DNA of 64,000 nt. Origin: Paguma larvata (Eukaryota; Chordata; Mammalia; Carnivora; Viverridae). The translations under genes and the position numbers were made by a program. The notes below the pieces were generated by a model. It had not been told where the DNA came from. It saw nothing but the letters and a program-made list of their open reading frames with translations, and did no database searches. Below, one piece after another: positions 1 through 12,175 of this stretch. The stretch is from the NCBI GenBank assembly GCA_030068075.1, contig CM057828.1, positions 110,156,699-110,220,698 of the forward strand, in the 5' to 3' direction. Positions within the stretch are counted from its first letter, which is position 1. The number at the start of each line of letters is the position of its first letter.

Positions 1-2563
1 GCTAAATGAGAGCCTCAGTCCCTTCATCTTTTTTTATGGGGATATTAATTCTTGCTCTAGAACAGCCAAATGAGATAAGATACAGTTGCTTCCCCTCATT
101 CACAATTCACAATTGTCATGTTCTATAAAGTCACCACAAACACTGAATTGGCTAATACTGAACTGTTGCTCCACGGCATTAGGGTTCCTGCAAGCCTCTG
201 GTCACAACACATTTTCATTAACTATTGATACAGAATGTCGTTTTATGTTGAGTCCTTAACCTTGAGCTCACAGACACAATATTATAACTCTTGCCCTAAC
301 GCTTTAAAGCTTCTGTAACACATGCATTGTTTTCTGCAAGCCACATCATGGTCTTCTTACACTTAGGAGCGCTGGACAGCGCAGCAGCGCTATGCTTGAG
401 GGCCATTTGAAACAGTGAAGTCACCAACCAAAAGGGGAAAAAATAAGAAAAATGTACCACTGTAGGCCATGAAAATGACTCTGGTTGTCGTAAGGGTCGA
501 GCTGAAACATGACACAGCATCACGCGCTGCTGAGAATGTGCACGTGAAGTGACTCAAGTTTTTTTTGCCCGTGCATGTCCACAAATGGCCACGAAAACGC
601 CACCCTGTATGGATTTGGGGACTGCTAATAAATTGCAGCGAGCAGCTGAATTTGCACATACAGAATCTATAAATGATCAACCGTATATGAATGCACCTTT
701 TAAACTCTTTTAAAGCACAACGTGTAACTCAGAATAATTTGCAGAATAAGTTACTTTGGGTAACATTTAATTCAGATATATATAAGAATTTTGTGCAAAG
801 TTAATATTATCAGTATCAAGTGAATAAAGTAATAATTATTTGCAAGAGACCACGAGTTCTTAGCTCAGTAAAACTATGAATCCAACTATGATCGCAAGTC
901 GTTTAGCTCTTCAGCCCTCACATTTAATGCACGGTAGCAAGGAGAACCACTATAATTTGATGCTTTGCCTTCAGTGGTTAACATGGCTTTGTGACCTCAT
1001 TATTACAGGGGAGGGGGGAACATTCCGTACATATTACCAAAATGTTTTGTTTCCAGATATGTGACATTCATATGGAAACATTTGGATCTTAGCTAGTGTG
1101 TAAATGCTGTTCTTGGACTCTTGGTACCATTTTATGTTGCAGACTAAGTACAAATTGACATTTTCAAGCTGGTTTTGGTTAACTACTTAACGTTGGCATT
1201 TGGAACTTTCCAGTGTAATAACCTCTGCAAAACACCACTATGGATTAATAGTATGCTATGCTGTTGACAGAAGTACAAATGGAAAACACACACATACCTA
1301 TAGAAATTTCCTCATGGAACAAAACGGAAATGACCTAGGTGGCCTGAAACTTACCAGGTAGATGTTATAATGGAAGTCAGTTTCCTATCTTGAGATGCAA
1401 TGCTAGAGTTTGGAATACTCTTATTAGTAAATGAGGTTATGAGTATTTTTGTTGTTTGAAATAGCCATAATTCCACCTGCTTAAAAAGCAGGCTACTGAT
1501 CAGATAGTCTGCTCGGGCATGTATCAATGTCAGTGTGGCCATTTGGCAGCAGAGTCTCTCAGAAACTCCAATTAACCATGCAAATATATTTCATAGCATC
1601 ACATTGCACTTTGTCAGAACCCCCGCTGCCTTTATATTATTAACATAAATGCAGGTGCAAATAGCATTTATGTTCTTTGATAGAAAGCAGTTGGAGACAT
1701 TTCACTGAGGGACACAACACTTTCAGATTGTGTACATCTGTTCAAATAATGTATCCAGCCCCAGTGACATGAACACAAGGATGGAAACATCTGCCCCTGA
1801 GACCATTTGCCATATACCAGATGCTTACATCTTTATTTATGCAGATGGTTGGTATGATGAGTTGAGCTGGGATAAAAGCAAGGAAGTTTGACAGAGGTAT
1901 TTAGGATGCTATGCAAGCCAGAACTATAGGCTAGGCATTTCATGTTTGTAAAGGTCTTAATGCATAAATGCATAAATCTTTTAATGCTTTAATAGAATAA
2001 ACATACTGTTCATCCGTAAATTAATTGGCACCAAAATCCTACAAGTGTTTGCAGGGGTTCCAACATCCAACTTACGCTAGAAACAAAAACTTACTAGTTT
2101 CATTTTGATAAAGTAATGTAAAATGATTTTATACTACCAAGAAAATCTTGTGATGACATTTCTTAAAACTAGGGGGAAATACAAATGCCATATTAGCTTA
2201 AATATAATTTATGAGATATTCCATGAATAGAAATTCAAATTAGGTAAAATAAATTTCTGAAGTGTTACACTCTTATAAGATTTTTGTCAAGCATTTTATT
2301 ATTTTAAGCTGTATTCTAGCATTTCCAACTACTGATATTTAAATTACAACTGATATTTTTATTAGGATAAATTACCTTTAAATGCTTTATTTTCAGAACT
2401 CTGTCGTATAGACCTGCCATATTACATTCTCATTGGAAACAACAATGAAGGAAGTAAAAACTGCCAGAAGCAAGACATTTCCAGATTTTATCTTCTGTTC
2501 TCATTCACACACAAAACAAAAAAAAAATCATAGAATTTCAAAAGAGCTGGGATATTAGATTTC
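1..2563. other. Intronic or upstream DNA of ZNF438, nothing recognised
   Basis: AT-rich non-coding DNA. I see no gene, no clear repeat family and no open frame longer than about 100 codons with any recognisable protein. It is inferred to lie inside a ZNF438 intron because the first exon of that gene found in this window starts mid-codon far downstream. Confidence 0.5.
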
Positions 2564-2571
2564 ATCTAGTT

Positions 2572-3931
2572 CAGCAGTTGTCAAACTTTTTAGTTTCAAG
2601 ACCCCTTTATACTCATAAAACTTAGAGGGCTCTGAAAAACATTTGTTCATGTCCATTCTGTTATCCATTGGTATTTATCATATTTGAGATTATAAACTGA
2701 AAATACATATATATTTGTGAGTTCATTTTAAAATAGTTATTATAGCTTAACATAAATGACATATTTTATGTAATTAGAAACTATTAGTGAGAAGACTGGC
2801 CTTGACTTTTGTTTAAATATGTTTCAAGTCCAGCTTCATTAAAAATGTCAGAGTCTCCTATCTGATTCTACATTAGGTATGTTGTGATATGTCCTTTATT
2901 GTTGAGTGTTTGTAAAAAATCTAACTTTACAGTAGCTGGAAACAGAAGGAGCATATTAATAGCCTTTTCAGATAATCGTATCTATTTTTCTTTGCTACAA
3001 CACCAAAATGTTTCCGATGACTGTAACTGACTTTAAACCAATCAGGTAACCCCTTAAAGTTTAGTTGTGATGTGAAATTTGAAACCATGTCAAGGTACTT
3101 CTTGTATTCTGTTACTTTTTGGTCTTACACTTGAGTGAGTCTTCTCCCTATCTGTGTAACATTCATGTATTAGGTATGGGGGGAGGCGGGGAATGTTTCC
3201 TAAGTTTGCAGATCTTCTATACATCCTTTTATCCAGGATTCTAGAAGTCCTATTTGTAAATGGAACCACCAATCTCATCTGAAAAATACTGAAACATTTG
3301 GAAGCTTCGACCTCCTGGTGACAGATTCAAGTTTTCCCAAATTCTAACTTCGCCTGAAAGAATGATTTTTATCACCGGCAGTGGTTACCCGCAGATGTTT
3401 CTTCTTATACTAACAAGCTCTTTCGAGAAAATGTCTGCTAGATACCTAAGTTTGACCCTGCCCTTTCATCATGTGTCTGTCAGATATTCTTTCAAGTGAA
3501 AACGGTGTTCCATGACCAAGGCCACTAGCTCAGCTTCACACCTCAGAGGCACACGTGCTTTTCCTGAGGCAGCCGTCTTCCTTCCGTGTGCGGCAGAAGT
3601 GCTCTGTGAGTGTGAACCATTCCATCACCCAGAATTGTAACAGGGCACGTAAGGATCTAGTTTTTATACAACTAGAACTTCGGACTGCTTCTGTATTGTA
3701 CTGAGAGAGTCTGTTGGCAAAGAATATGGCTAAGTGGACAGTTGACTGCCACTGCCCAAATTCAGGCTCAGACGCCAGAGCGGTTTTCCCTAATTATCCC
3801 CTCTGCCCTGTCACTGCAACGTGTGCGGAGGTCAACACGCTGGGCGAGGCGGAGGACATCTTACTATCAGTATGAGAGGAGAGTGTTGGGACCCTTCTCG
3901 GGGTTTGCGGACCACACTCTGAGAACCGATG
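2572..3931. mobile_element. hAT-Charlie-type DNA transposon fossil, near full span
   Basis: The left end (cagcagttgtcaaacttttt, then 'agacccctttatactc') matches the classic hAT-Charlie opening. The right end (ggaccacactctgagaacc) is its inverted counterpart. Between them are about 1.36 kb with family-typical phrases such as 'aatagccttttcagataat'. The flanking octamers atctagtt (2564-2571) and gtccagtg (3932-3939) match at 5 of 8 positions and resemble the NTCTAGAN target of this group. No transposase frame survives. The exact subfamily cannot be assigned by eye. It is an old, inactive copy. Confidence 0.7.
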
Positions 3932-3939
3932 GTCCAGTG

Positions 3940-4250
3940 TAATCCTTTCTTGATAAAGGGAGCGCCTAAAGGGCACTAAAGATTATTGACTTGCTCAGAC
4001 GTTTTTAGTAGCAAAAGGAAGACCCCAAGGCAGACCTCTGCTCTCCTTCTTAGTGTGATGGAATTTGTTTGCTTTTCCCTGAGGAGCTCCCTCTCCCTCC
4101 ACAACACCGAAAAAAGGAAAATCCCCCGTGTCCAAACCATAGGCCACGGCACTGACGTTTGAGCAAGTTTATTAAAGGGGTAGGACTTGCCACATGAGGA
4201 ATTCAGAAATTCAGCATTTTTAGACTTTCTCACTCAGTCCCAATGTGCTT
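3940..4250. other. Unique sequence, nothing recognised
   Basis: A short non-coding stretch between the hAT fossil and a SINE. No motif or gene was seen. Confidence 0.4.
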
Positions 4251-4512
4251 CAGTTACTTCAGTTTATTTATTTATTTATTTTTTTATTTTAATTTTTTTT
4301 AACGTTTATTTATTTTTGAGAGACAGAGCGCGAGCAGGGGAAGGGCAGAGAGAGAGAGGCAGACACAGAATCTGAAGCAGGCTCCAGGCTCCGAGCCATC
4401 AGCACAGAGCCCGACGCAGGGCTCGAACGCACAGACCGTGAGATCATGCCCTGAGCCGAAGTCAGCCACTCAACCGACTGAGCCACCCAGGTGCCCCAGT
4501 TACTTCAGTTTA
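4251..4512 (-). mobile_element. Felid CAN SINE (SINEC_Fc type) with perfect 16-bp TSD
   Basis: A tRNA-derived SINE inserted in minus orientation. Reading the complement, the tRNA-related head with A and B boxes starts at 4496, followed by the felid body, and the A-rich tail (seen as T-rich) ends near 4267. The 16-bp flanks cagttacttcagttta at 4251-4266 and 4497-4512 are identical. A perfect duplication points to a fairly recent insertion. No protein is encoded, and such elements move with L1 machinery. Confidence 0.96.
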
Positions 4513-4609
4513 AATAGCAGGTGATATGGAATTAAAAAATGTATATTATTTCTAAAATTAGAAAAGACCTTTGTAATGATTTTTTCTTCATTTTTGCACA
4601 TCACACAAA

Positions 4610-4765
4610 GTGTCATTAAATTTATTGCTTTATTATTAATAGTAATAACTATTAATAATTACTTTTTATAATAATAAATTATAAAATAATAAATTATAAA
4701 TAAAATAAAATAAAAATAATAATTAGTAATTACTTTTTATTAAAGTAATTGTTGCTTTAAAAAGT
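4610..4765. repeat. AT-rich low-complexity tract
   Basis: Nearly pure A and T, built from att/taa/aataa blocks with short imperfect palindromes. It looks like decayed microsatellite sequence. Confidence 0.8.
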
Positions 4766-4921
4766 TATTTTGGTGTGAGCCTGCTTTGCTCACCAGAAGT
4801 TCTCTGAAAGAAGGCCACCCATGCAAGAGCCTAGCTTTTAACACCCAGGACACCGTGAAGGGAATCACTCTGTGTAGTAACCGCCTCTCAAACAACTATG
4901 CTATGGATTCCTATTAGAAAA

Positions 4922-5155
4922 AGAAAGCTCACTGGGGCGCCCAAGTGACTCAGTTGGCTAAGCGTCTGACTTCGGCTCAGGTCATGATCTCACAGTTCGT
5001 GGTTCGAGCCCCGCATCCGGCTCTGTGCTGACAGCTGAGGGCCTGCTTTGGATTCTGCGCCTCCCTCTCTGTACCCCTCTCCCACTCACATTCTGTCACT
5101 CTCTCTGTCTCTCAGAATGAATAAACATTAAAAAAAAAGAAGAAGAAATCTCACT
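4922..5155 (+). mobile_element. Felid CAN SINE, plus orientation, with TSD
   Basis: The element begins at 4934 (ggggcgcccaagtgactcag) and shows the A box, the B box (gttcgagccc), the felid body 'ctctgtgctgacagctgag', a TC-rich section and an A-rich tail. The flanks agaaagctcact (4922-4933) and agaaatctcact (5144-5155) differ at one base. Confidence 0.94.
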
Positions 5156-5319
5156 CTCTCTCTCCTGACGGTTATACTCTCTGATTAGAAAAGGTTAGTT
5201 AATAACACCTTTATTTTCTCAGCATAGAGTGGATTAGGTGGCACTCACCAGCCCCTGGAGTAGACTGACATATGAATGGATAAATTGCAAAACACCTTAG
5301 TAATAAGGTCAGTGTGTTG

Positions 5320-5500
5320 GAAAGTAGGGGCAACAGTTTTGGTGCCAGACAGACCTGGGTTCAAATCTAACTTTCACTTACCAACTTTGTGCCCTCACAA
5401 GAACTATTCAGTTTCCATGTCTGTAGATTGGAAATGTTAATATTAAGAGTTGATGGCAGATTAAGTGAGATATAATAAATTAAGCACCCAGTCTGACATC
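5320..5500 (+). repeat. MIR SINE fragment
   Basis: The stretch 'gccagacagacctgggttcaaatctaac' and the following 'cttaccaactttgtg' match the conserved MIR core in order. It is heavily diverged, as expected for an ancient mammalian SINE. Confidence 0.8.
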
Positions 5501-5779
5501 TGACAGAAGGACATTTTAGCACTTCACAGTGGAATTTAGGGTGTAGGGGATTGAGGGATGGATAGAAGTTGATGAGTTGAGATAAGGACTGTATACACCA
5601 ACTATTAAATTTTCTCATAAAAAAAAAGGAGATAGGGCACTAGCCTTGCAGAGGAAATAGAGCCCAAATAATCTCTATTGGCATTTTGGAGTTTATATTT
5701 TTGTGTTGAGCAAAGGCAACGGAGAAAGCAAGATAATATAGTTGAGAGTTAATAGTTAACTCATTTAGTAAATAACATA

Positions 5780-6060
5780 CTGTGTGACTACCTCATCCCA
5801 GATACTGATCCAGGGACTGAGGTCCTGGCAGTGAACAAAATAAGCTCCTGCTTTCTGGGAGCTTATATTCTAGCAGGAAGAAGCAGATGATAGAATCGCA
5901 GTATAAGGAAGGACCATTAAACCGGAGGAAGAAACAGCAGGTGTCTGCATGGGGCTGAGCAGGTACTTCTAGACAGGAGTCAGGGAAGACTGGAAGCTCA
6001 CTGACGGTGTGGAGAGAAGCGTGGGATGCAGAACAGGGTTGGGAATACTCCCATTTCCTT
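5780..6060 (+). repeat. Ancient interspersed repeat, family not assigned
   Basis: It contains the phrase pattern 'actgaggtcctggcagtgaacaaaataa ... gagcttatattctag', which recurs in many mammalian loci. Related copies seem to lie at 14925-15440, 17170-17700 and 50145-50990 in this window. Probably an old LINE-derived repeat; the family name is uncertain. Confidence 0.45.
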
Positions 6061-6281
6061 ATTCTAAAAATGCACATTTTTTCACATTTTAGTGACTCAG
6101 GACTTGAGGTGGAGGAGTTGTTTATTTAGAGTGACAGTGCTTCTCCCTCCTTTCCCCTTGCCCCAGAGTAGGTAAATGTATATGTGTTATAGAGTGAATG
6201 TAAGAGAGCTGAGGAAGAGAAAGAAGGAACAGTAAAAGAGTTCCTACTTGATGACTTCTCTTTTCTCCGTGAAGTCTTAGT

Positions 6282-7115
6282 GACTCCAGGCTGCTATAGC
6301 AAAGTACCATAGGATAAGTGTCTTATTAGAAACAACAGAAATTTATTTCTCCCAGGTCCTGGAGGCTGAAAGTACAAGATCAAGGTGCCAGCATGGTCAG
6401 ATTCTGGTAACACCTGTTGGGGAGGAAAAATTTTTCCTCTACCCTTTTTGATTCTTTGGCTGATCCAATAATCAAATTAACATAGGACAGGCGAAAAAAA
6501 ATTAATTATGTATAAATGATGGCCCCACAAAGACCATGAGACCGCAAAACAAGTCATGAGGTTGAGGCTTATAGGCCACTCTGAGCTAAGGAACGGGATA
6601 GGGGCCTGGGGCTCCAAAGGGGAGGAGGGTAATTCATAAGATGATAAGAAGAGCAGATGTTTGGTAATTAGATATTTGCCCTGCCATACAGATAGGGCAT
6701 TCAGATAAAAGTTCTCTCTGGTAACAGCTCTCTCTCTAAGCCAGGCCCCCTAGAAAAATTCTTTTAGGTAGTTAGGAAGAGGTAAAAGTTTTTCTGAGTC
6801 TTCTGGATCTTGGTTACATTCGGCTCAAAATAATGCATTTGCCAAGGTAGCATATTTTGGGGTCACTTATTCAGCTCCCCTTTATAGCCCCCTTCTGGGT
6901 TGCAAACTGCCATCTTATCCTTGTATCCTCACATGGCAGAAAGAAGGCAAGAGAATTCTGTGGGGTGTCTTTTATAAAGACAGTCCTGTTCATGAGAGTT
7001 CCACCCTCATGACCTATTTACCTCCCAAAGGCCCCACCTTTTAATACCATTACCCTGGGGCATTAAGATTTCAACATATGCATTTTGGGGGAACACTGAC
7101 ATTCAGTCCATTGCA
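6282..7115 (-). mobile_element. ERVL-MaLR LTR (MLT1/MST type), split by an insertion
   Basis: On the minus strand, 7115 to about 6889 reads like the start of a MaLR LTR (tccatt..., 'cccccaaaatgcatatgttgaaa', then the 'catgagggtgga' block). The other half, about 6408 to 6282, carries the ending 'acctccagg...aataaatttctgttg' and the 'tgctatagcag'-like terminus. The two halves are separated by about 480 bp of unrelated sequence. It is a solo LTR with no internal retroviral genes and is inactive. Confidence 0.8.
6410..6888. mobile_element. Unclassified insertion inside the MaLR LTR, LTR-like
   Basis: About 480 bp interrupt the MaLR LTR at a point where its two halves would otherwise join. The insert opens with 'tgttggggagg' and closes near 'cagctcccctttata', so both ends carry a ggggag motif in opposite orientation. 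No coding frame is present. This would fit a younger solo LTR, but I could not define a clean target duplication or name the family. Confidence 0.5.
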
Positions 7116-7573
7116 AGGTCAGCGCCAAAAATCGTTGATGGAAGAGACGGGAAAAAGGTGGGGGTTGGGTAGAGGGAGAGAACCTCAGAAAAGCAATGGG
7201 GGGAACCTGAGCTACCCCAGTGAGGAGCTGAAGGGAGTCTGTTAGGGATAAAAAATGAGACTGTGCAATAGGTCTGCAATTCAACACTGGAAACTTTAAA
7301 TCTGTCTTGTTTCCCAGTGTTCACAGTGGTTGGATTTCTCAGCACTAGGCAGTAAGCAGCGGGAGTGGAGAGTACAGTGTTGGGCCAGGCGGGGTAGGCA
7401 CTGTGGGAAGACAGCTGTGTGTGCTACAGCCTACACATACACACACAACCGTGCAGAGCCTTGAGGAAAAGGAACGCGGGCGGACTGCATAATCACTGAA
7501 TCTCTTCAGGGAAGACGAAGAGTTAACTCTTACATGTTTCTAAGGCATAGATGAGAGTAGTGTTTCTTCAACC
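7116..7573. other. Unique non-coding sequence
   Basis: No gene or repeat recognised. It includes a short CA run near 7435. Confidence 0.4.
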
Positions 7574-7939
7574 TCACTTTGTCATTGCCTTCCACATAGC
7601 AATAAAAGTGTCGATGGAGGAGAAGCCAGGCAGAATTCCAAAGAAAAGGATTCCAAAGTGGTCCCACAGCTTTCCAACTCTGATGATTTCGCCCTCTGTA
7701 GAGGCTTGTGTCAGCATTACCTTGGCTGTGTCTCGGAATCGGTATTTGCCAGCTAACTCACATACAACCCATCTGGTCGGCTCCACAAAGGTAACCACCG
7801 CCAATCCGGTTACCTCACTACCAGTGGGTACCTGGTGCTTCATTTTCTCTTTTTTAATTTTCCTCAGTGTGTCAGTATTACAGGTGGTGTCTCTTTGTTG
7901 CTCAAGGTACATCTTGACTAAGAAATAAGTAACAGTCAA
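7574..7939 (-). other. Unrecognised coding-like ORF of 121 codons in the ZNF438 intron
   Basis: A minus-strand frame stays open for 121 codons, and the plus strand is open for 125 codons over almost the same bases (7551-7928). The minus frame has a basic segment near residues 25-35 and a hydrophobic stretch near residues 93-105 (WDHFGILFFGILPGF). I do not recognise the protein. On the minus strand, a pyrimidine-rich TAG at 7918-7920 and GTGAGG starting at 7577 could act as splice acceptor and donor for a 340-nt exon. No poly(A) tail is seen, which argues against a simple processed copy. It could be a decayed gene fragment, an exon of an antisense transcript, or chance. Confidence 0.3.
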
Positions 7940-10170
7940 GACTTACTGAGCAGGAGTTTTAGGAAATAATTAGGCACATGACAAAGGAACATGTAGTCCT
8001 GTGTATTTGCACTTACAAATCATGAACTATTTGACATAAAAGCTGAGGTATAGAAGAACTTGCAACAGAAAGTGTTATAAATCACTGTGAGTTCAAGATA
8101 AATCAGAATGAAAATGAAACATCTGTAAAACTGCCATAAAGCAATGGAACAATTACTTCATTTTTAAAAAGATGGTTTGCATATTCCTTAAAAATGTCCA
8201 TTCTATGAAGTAAATCTACTTTTGAAATCTACTTTTGAAATCACAGTGTAAAAATAAGACTATCTTTGTGATTCCAGTCCCTTGCTTTTAATTATACTAG
8301 TGTCAAAACATGGTGATCTTTACCACTTTGGTTTATAAGCCTGGTATTTTGACCGAAGGCAAGAACCTCCTGTATGTGTCCTGGTTTAATTGTTCCGACT
8401 GACTGCACATTCGCGTGGTGCAACCTTATCTTTCTGTTCATCCCACTAAGGGAAAGGTTTTCCTCACCAACTGTCATCTTGTTACTCGTCCCAGATGCTT
8501 AACTGTTCCAACTGATATTAAAATATAAGATTAAAAAAAGGGGCCCATTTTTAATTTGTTGGTGGAAGAGTTCTTGCCGTGAGACATCGGTGCAGCTTCC
8601 TAAAGCTCTTTCACAGGAGGTGTTTCCTGGCTCACCCATTGGGTTGAAAAACAACTGACTCGGGAAATGTCAGGATGTCCTGGAAAGACAGCGTGCACAG
8701 GTATTTGCTATGAGCTGTGGGACATCAGATGAAATGATTTGCTGCTTTTGCCTTGATGAAGTTCAGTTATCAAGGTCTTCTGAATTTCAACTATATGACC
8801 CAACTGAATCTTAATAATTCTAATAATATTAAGAACAGGAAGAGAATGGGAGAATGGGGTTAATAAGGCATTTCAAAAGTTTCCATTTGTCTTGCTTTGT
8901 GTCCCCACATAGATCATTAGCTTTTAGTTAAATTTTCATACTTAGTCATTCTTAGATTTGGGTAAAGAAACAAAATTGACTGTTTTGTAATAATGAATAA
9001 AACCTTGGGCATGTTATCAATTTTTGGCCAAAAAGATTAATAACTTTATATTCATAAATGTATTAAAAATTAAAAGATTTCATATAGTTTTTAACTGCTT
9101 TTCATCAGAAGCACTGGAAATCAAAAAGTCCTCCCAGAAATAAGGACTGATAATTAAAATGAAGGAGAAATTCATTGAAATTGAGGATTATTAAAATGTA
9201 TTTTAAATGATAACGCTTTTTAAATTTTCATTCCATTTGGGACATGAATTATATGGCCCCAAAAGAATAATTAGGTACTTGAAGTTAACAAACCATATTG
9301 TATTATTTTTCCTTCTATTGCCATTAACATTTTAGGTAATTGACTTTTAAATTCTTCCATAAAGAATGCTTGTTTCCTTTTGCTCCCTGATACATTTACA
9401 TGTCTAATTCAGTTTTGTGGGCTCCTCTTTCGGTGCCCAACTTTCCTTTCTGTACTCAAGCTATCTTAAATTTCTTAACGATTTCCTCAACAAAATACTG
9501 AAATCTACAAGAACGTGCTTTCGAAATTGTGGCGGACTTGCCTGTGCCCTCTGTGAGCGTCCACTTATCTTTCCTCCTAGTGGAACAATCCCATGGCCAT
9601 TGCCCTCACAGCCCTGCTGAGCCATGGCCAGTGTACCCTGTTCTCCCCTAAGCCCCTGGGCTCACCCCCACCTCCTGAAAGGCCTAATAGGGGAGCTACT
9701 TTCTTCCCTGCCAGGGTTGAGAACAACAGCAATTAGCATCAATACTCAGTATAAACAAAAGCAGGGGGAGTGTCCCCATAAAACAGCTCTTTAAAATGCA
9801 CATACGTTAACTCCTATTCGCTGCAACTGTTCATCTGATTAACACTTTTTCAATGGGACGTAAAATTTAGGGGCAGGGAGTAAGAGAGGGTGATAGGATA
9901 GATCAGATGTAGGGAAGAGGGAGCTGCCATCTAGGTGGCTGGAGAGAGGCATGAAAAAATGCTTTCCTGTTTTAGTGGGACCGTTATTCACAAGTTACAG
10001 CCATTTCTTCCCTCTTTCCTTCATTTACCTCTCAACAAGGAAACATCAGTTTAAGGATGCAGTACTCTCTCCGTATGATTCACATTCAAGATTCGTGCCT
10101 TTTTTCTTCTTCCCACCAAACATAACTGTCAGGAACCTCATGCTTTTTGTCCAGAGAAAGTGAAAAACTA
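7940..10170. other. Unique non-coding sequence, nothing recognised
   Basis: AT-rich intronic DNA with only short open frames and no repeat I can name. Confidence 0.4.
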
Positions 10171-10171
10171 A

Positions 10172-10376
10172 CGTCTGTTGAGCATCTAACTGTGGTAGGC
10201 ACTATGCCGACGCCTTCGTGGGTACTGTTTTCTTTTAATCCTGTCCGTGACCTTTGCAGCAAGATACTCTTTTGCCATTTTTGCAAATGAGAACATTTAG
10301 GCTCAGAGAGTGACTTTCCCAGGCCACGAGACAGAGCCAGGAGTTGAAACCACATCTGTCTGAACTCCAAAACCAT
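10172..10376 (-). repeat. MIR fragment
   Basis: The segment 'tgttgagcatctaactgtggtaggcactatgcc', then 'gaacatttaggctcagag', then 'cacgagacagagccaggagttgaa' follows the MIR consensus read on the opposite strand, in correct order. Confidence 0.8.
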
Positions 10377-10439
10377 GTTTCCGCTAGAGACCGTGATAGC
10401 AGCCGTAACCGTGCACAGTCAGCATGTAGAGATGGGAAG

Positions 10440-10610
10440 AGCCCTTGGACTCAGCTGGGTCAAGGTTTGCGTCAAGGTGTGCTGTTACTTACAGCTTCGA
10501 AATCTTTATCTGTAAAATGTACATACCAGTAATTTCTCACTCACTTTTTGGTGGAGATTAAATGAGATAGTGCATGTAAAGTATTTGGTAAGTGCTAGGA
10601 AATAAAGACA
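10440..10610 (+). repeat. MIR fragment
   Basis: 'aatctttatctgtaaaatgtac ... ggagattaaatgagatagtgcatgtaaagta' matches the 3' half of MIR. It is diverged. Confidence 0.65.
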
Positions 10611-12010
10611 CTCTGGTGCGCTGAAAACAAGAATCCTCTTTCTTGCTGAGCTCGGCAGTGAATTCGCTGTTTGGCAAGACAGCTCTCAAAGGCGTGTCCT
10701 GAAGGAGGGTGCCTGGATATCACTGGTGGTGTTATGGGAGGGAAGGAGAAGGCCTTAGTGAAGGGCATAGCTCGGCAGAGCAGGGAAGTGTGCAAGGAGA
10801 ATGGACAAAAGTGGGCTCCGGATACAAGATAGCCGGTGGGGAAGTGCTTATTTCCTTTGTATGGTATCAGATCGCCAGAGATCCGGGTCCTAGAAGTACT
10901 GACTCGAGGAGGTCTTAGTGCTACAGATAAGTGGACTAGAAATGGCACCCTGAGTCTGTAAACACAAGAACACACTGGTGCCTGTTGCCAGCACATTTTA
11001 CAGCGCGCTCTGTAGTCACTGCCCCATAAATTCCTGCGGACTCTCGCCGCAGCGCCTGCGCGGTGCCCTGGGGAGAAGGTCGGCAGTGGTTAAACGTGCT
11101 TACAGGTTTTTCAACAAAATTAAGCTGAGCTCCCTTGTGTTATGAGGCATTTCTTTTATCTCCCGCTTCTCCAGGATTTTCCCATATTTGTTTTAACCGG
11201 AGACCATGTTGGGAAACAGTTTGAACCCCAACTGGAATTTCTCATTAGAAAGCCAAGTGAGAGAGAGAGAACAGGGATGCCAACAAATAAAATTAAAAAT
11301 AGGGTTTTTCAATTTAATAAAATTAGAACCTAAACAACATCTTAAAGTTTTGGCTCTTTCGTGGCTAAGACTTTGGCAGGGCTTCCATCCTGAGCCTACG
11401 TCCAGGGAGCCCGTTTCAAGAGCAGGGGCTCTCGTCTCTCCTCCTGCTCACCTCTCCATGCTCAGCAGCAGGACCTGGGCCCAGAGTAACGAAGGGATGA
11501 GCGGGAACAACCTTACTGAGAAGCCACCTCGATGGGAGACAGTGAGATCAAGCTGGCTTGCGTGCTGGCACGGAGTGCCGTCAGCCCTCACTCTGCCCTC
11601 TGTCTACCCGGGACCCATACCCATCAGACCAGTCCCCTGGTGGCGAAGGAGGAGGGGGACACACATTGCACTTTCTCCAAACAACTATTATCTGGCAACC
11701 TTACTGGACTTGTCAGAGGCCTGTGGATCTTACGGGCAAATTTGCCTTTAAAAAGTCTGCTTTTACCTTCAAATGACTATTAATTTTTCATGAATTCTCT
11801 CTAACAAGTGGGCTTTCAGAAAGAATCATTTAATAGTAATCGGAATTTTGGGATACGTATGACAAGCCATTTGTATTTCAAATTTCCCCTTTCCGTCTCT
11901 CTGTAAAATTCAGAGACAACACTGTATTTTGGAGTTAATTAGGACAACTGTATATAATTTAGCCCCTTTGAGGAGAGAATGGAGGAGAGGAAGGTCATTG
12001 CTTCAGATCG
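10611..12010. other. Unique sequence with one short CpG-rich patch
   Basis: No gene was seen. A small cluster of CpGs lies at about 11037-11075 (tctcgccgcagcgcctgcgc). A 181-codon open frame at 11206-11751 shows no recognisable protein and is probably chance. Confidence 0.4.
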
Positions 12011-12014
12011 GAAT

Positions 12015-12175
12015 GGACAGATCTGCATGGTGTGGCCTTCGGCACATTACTTAATGTCCTCAAGTCCCATTTTTCTTAATCTATAAAAAGGGGACAATAA
12101 TATTTATTTGCGAAGCTTGTGAGAGGGTTCAATTAAAAGACCCAGCACAGATTCCAGCCCATAATAAGGACTCTA
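12015..12175 (+). repeat. MIR fragment
   Basis: 'ttaatctataaaaaggggacaataatatt' followed by 'cttgtgagagggttcaattaaa' tracks the MIR 3' half. Confidence 0.65.

Noticed and set aside
11206..11751. 181-codon open frame
   Set aside because: No recognisable domain and several overlapping frames of similar length. Probably chance.
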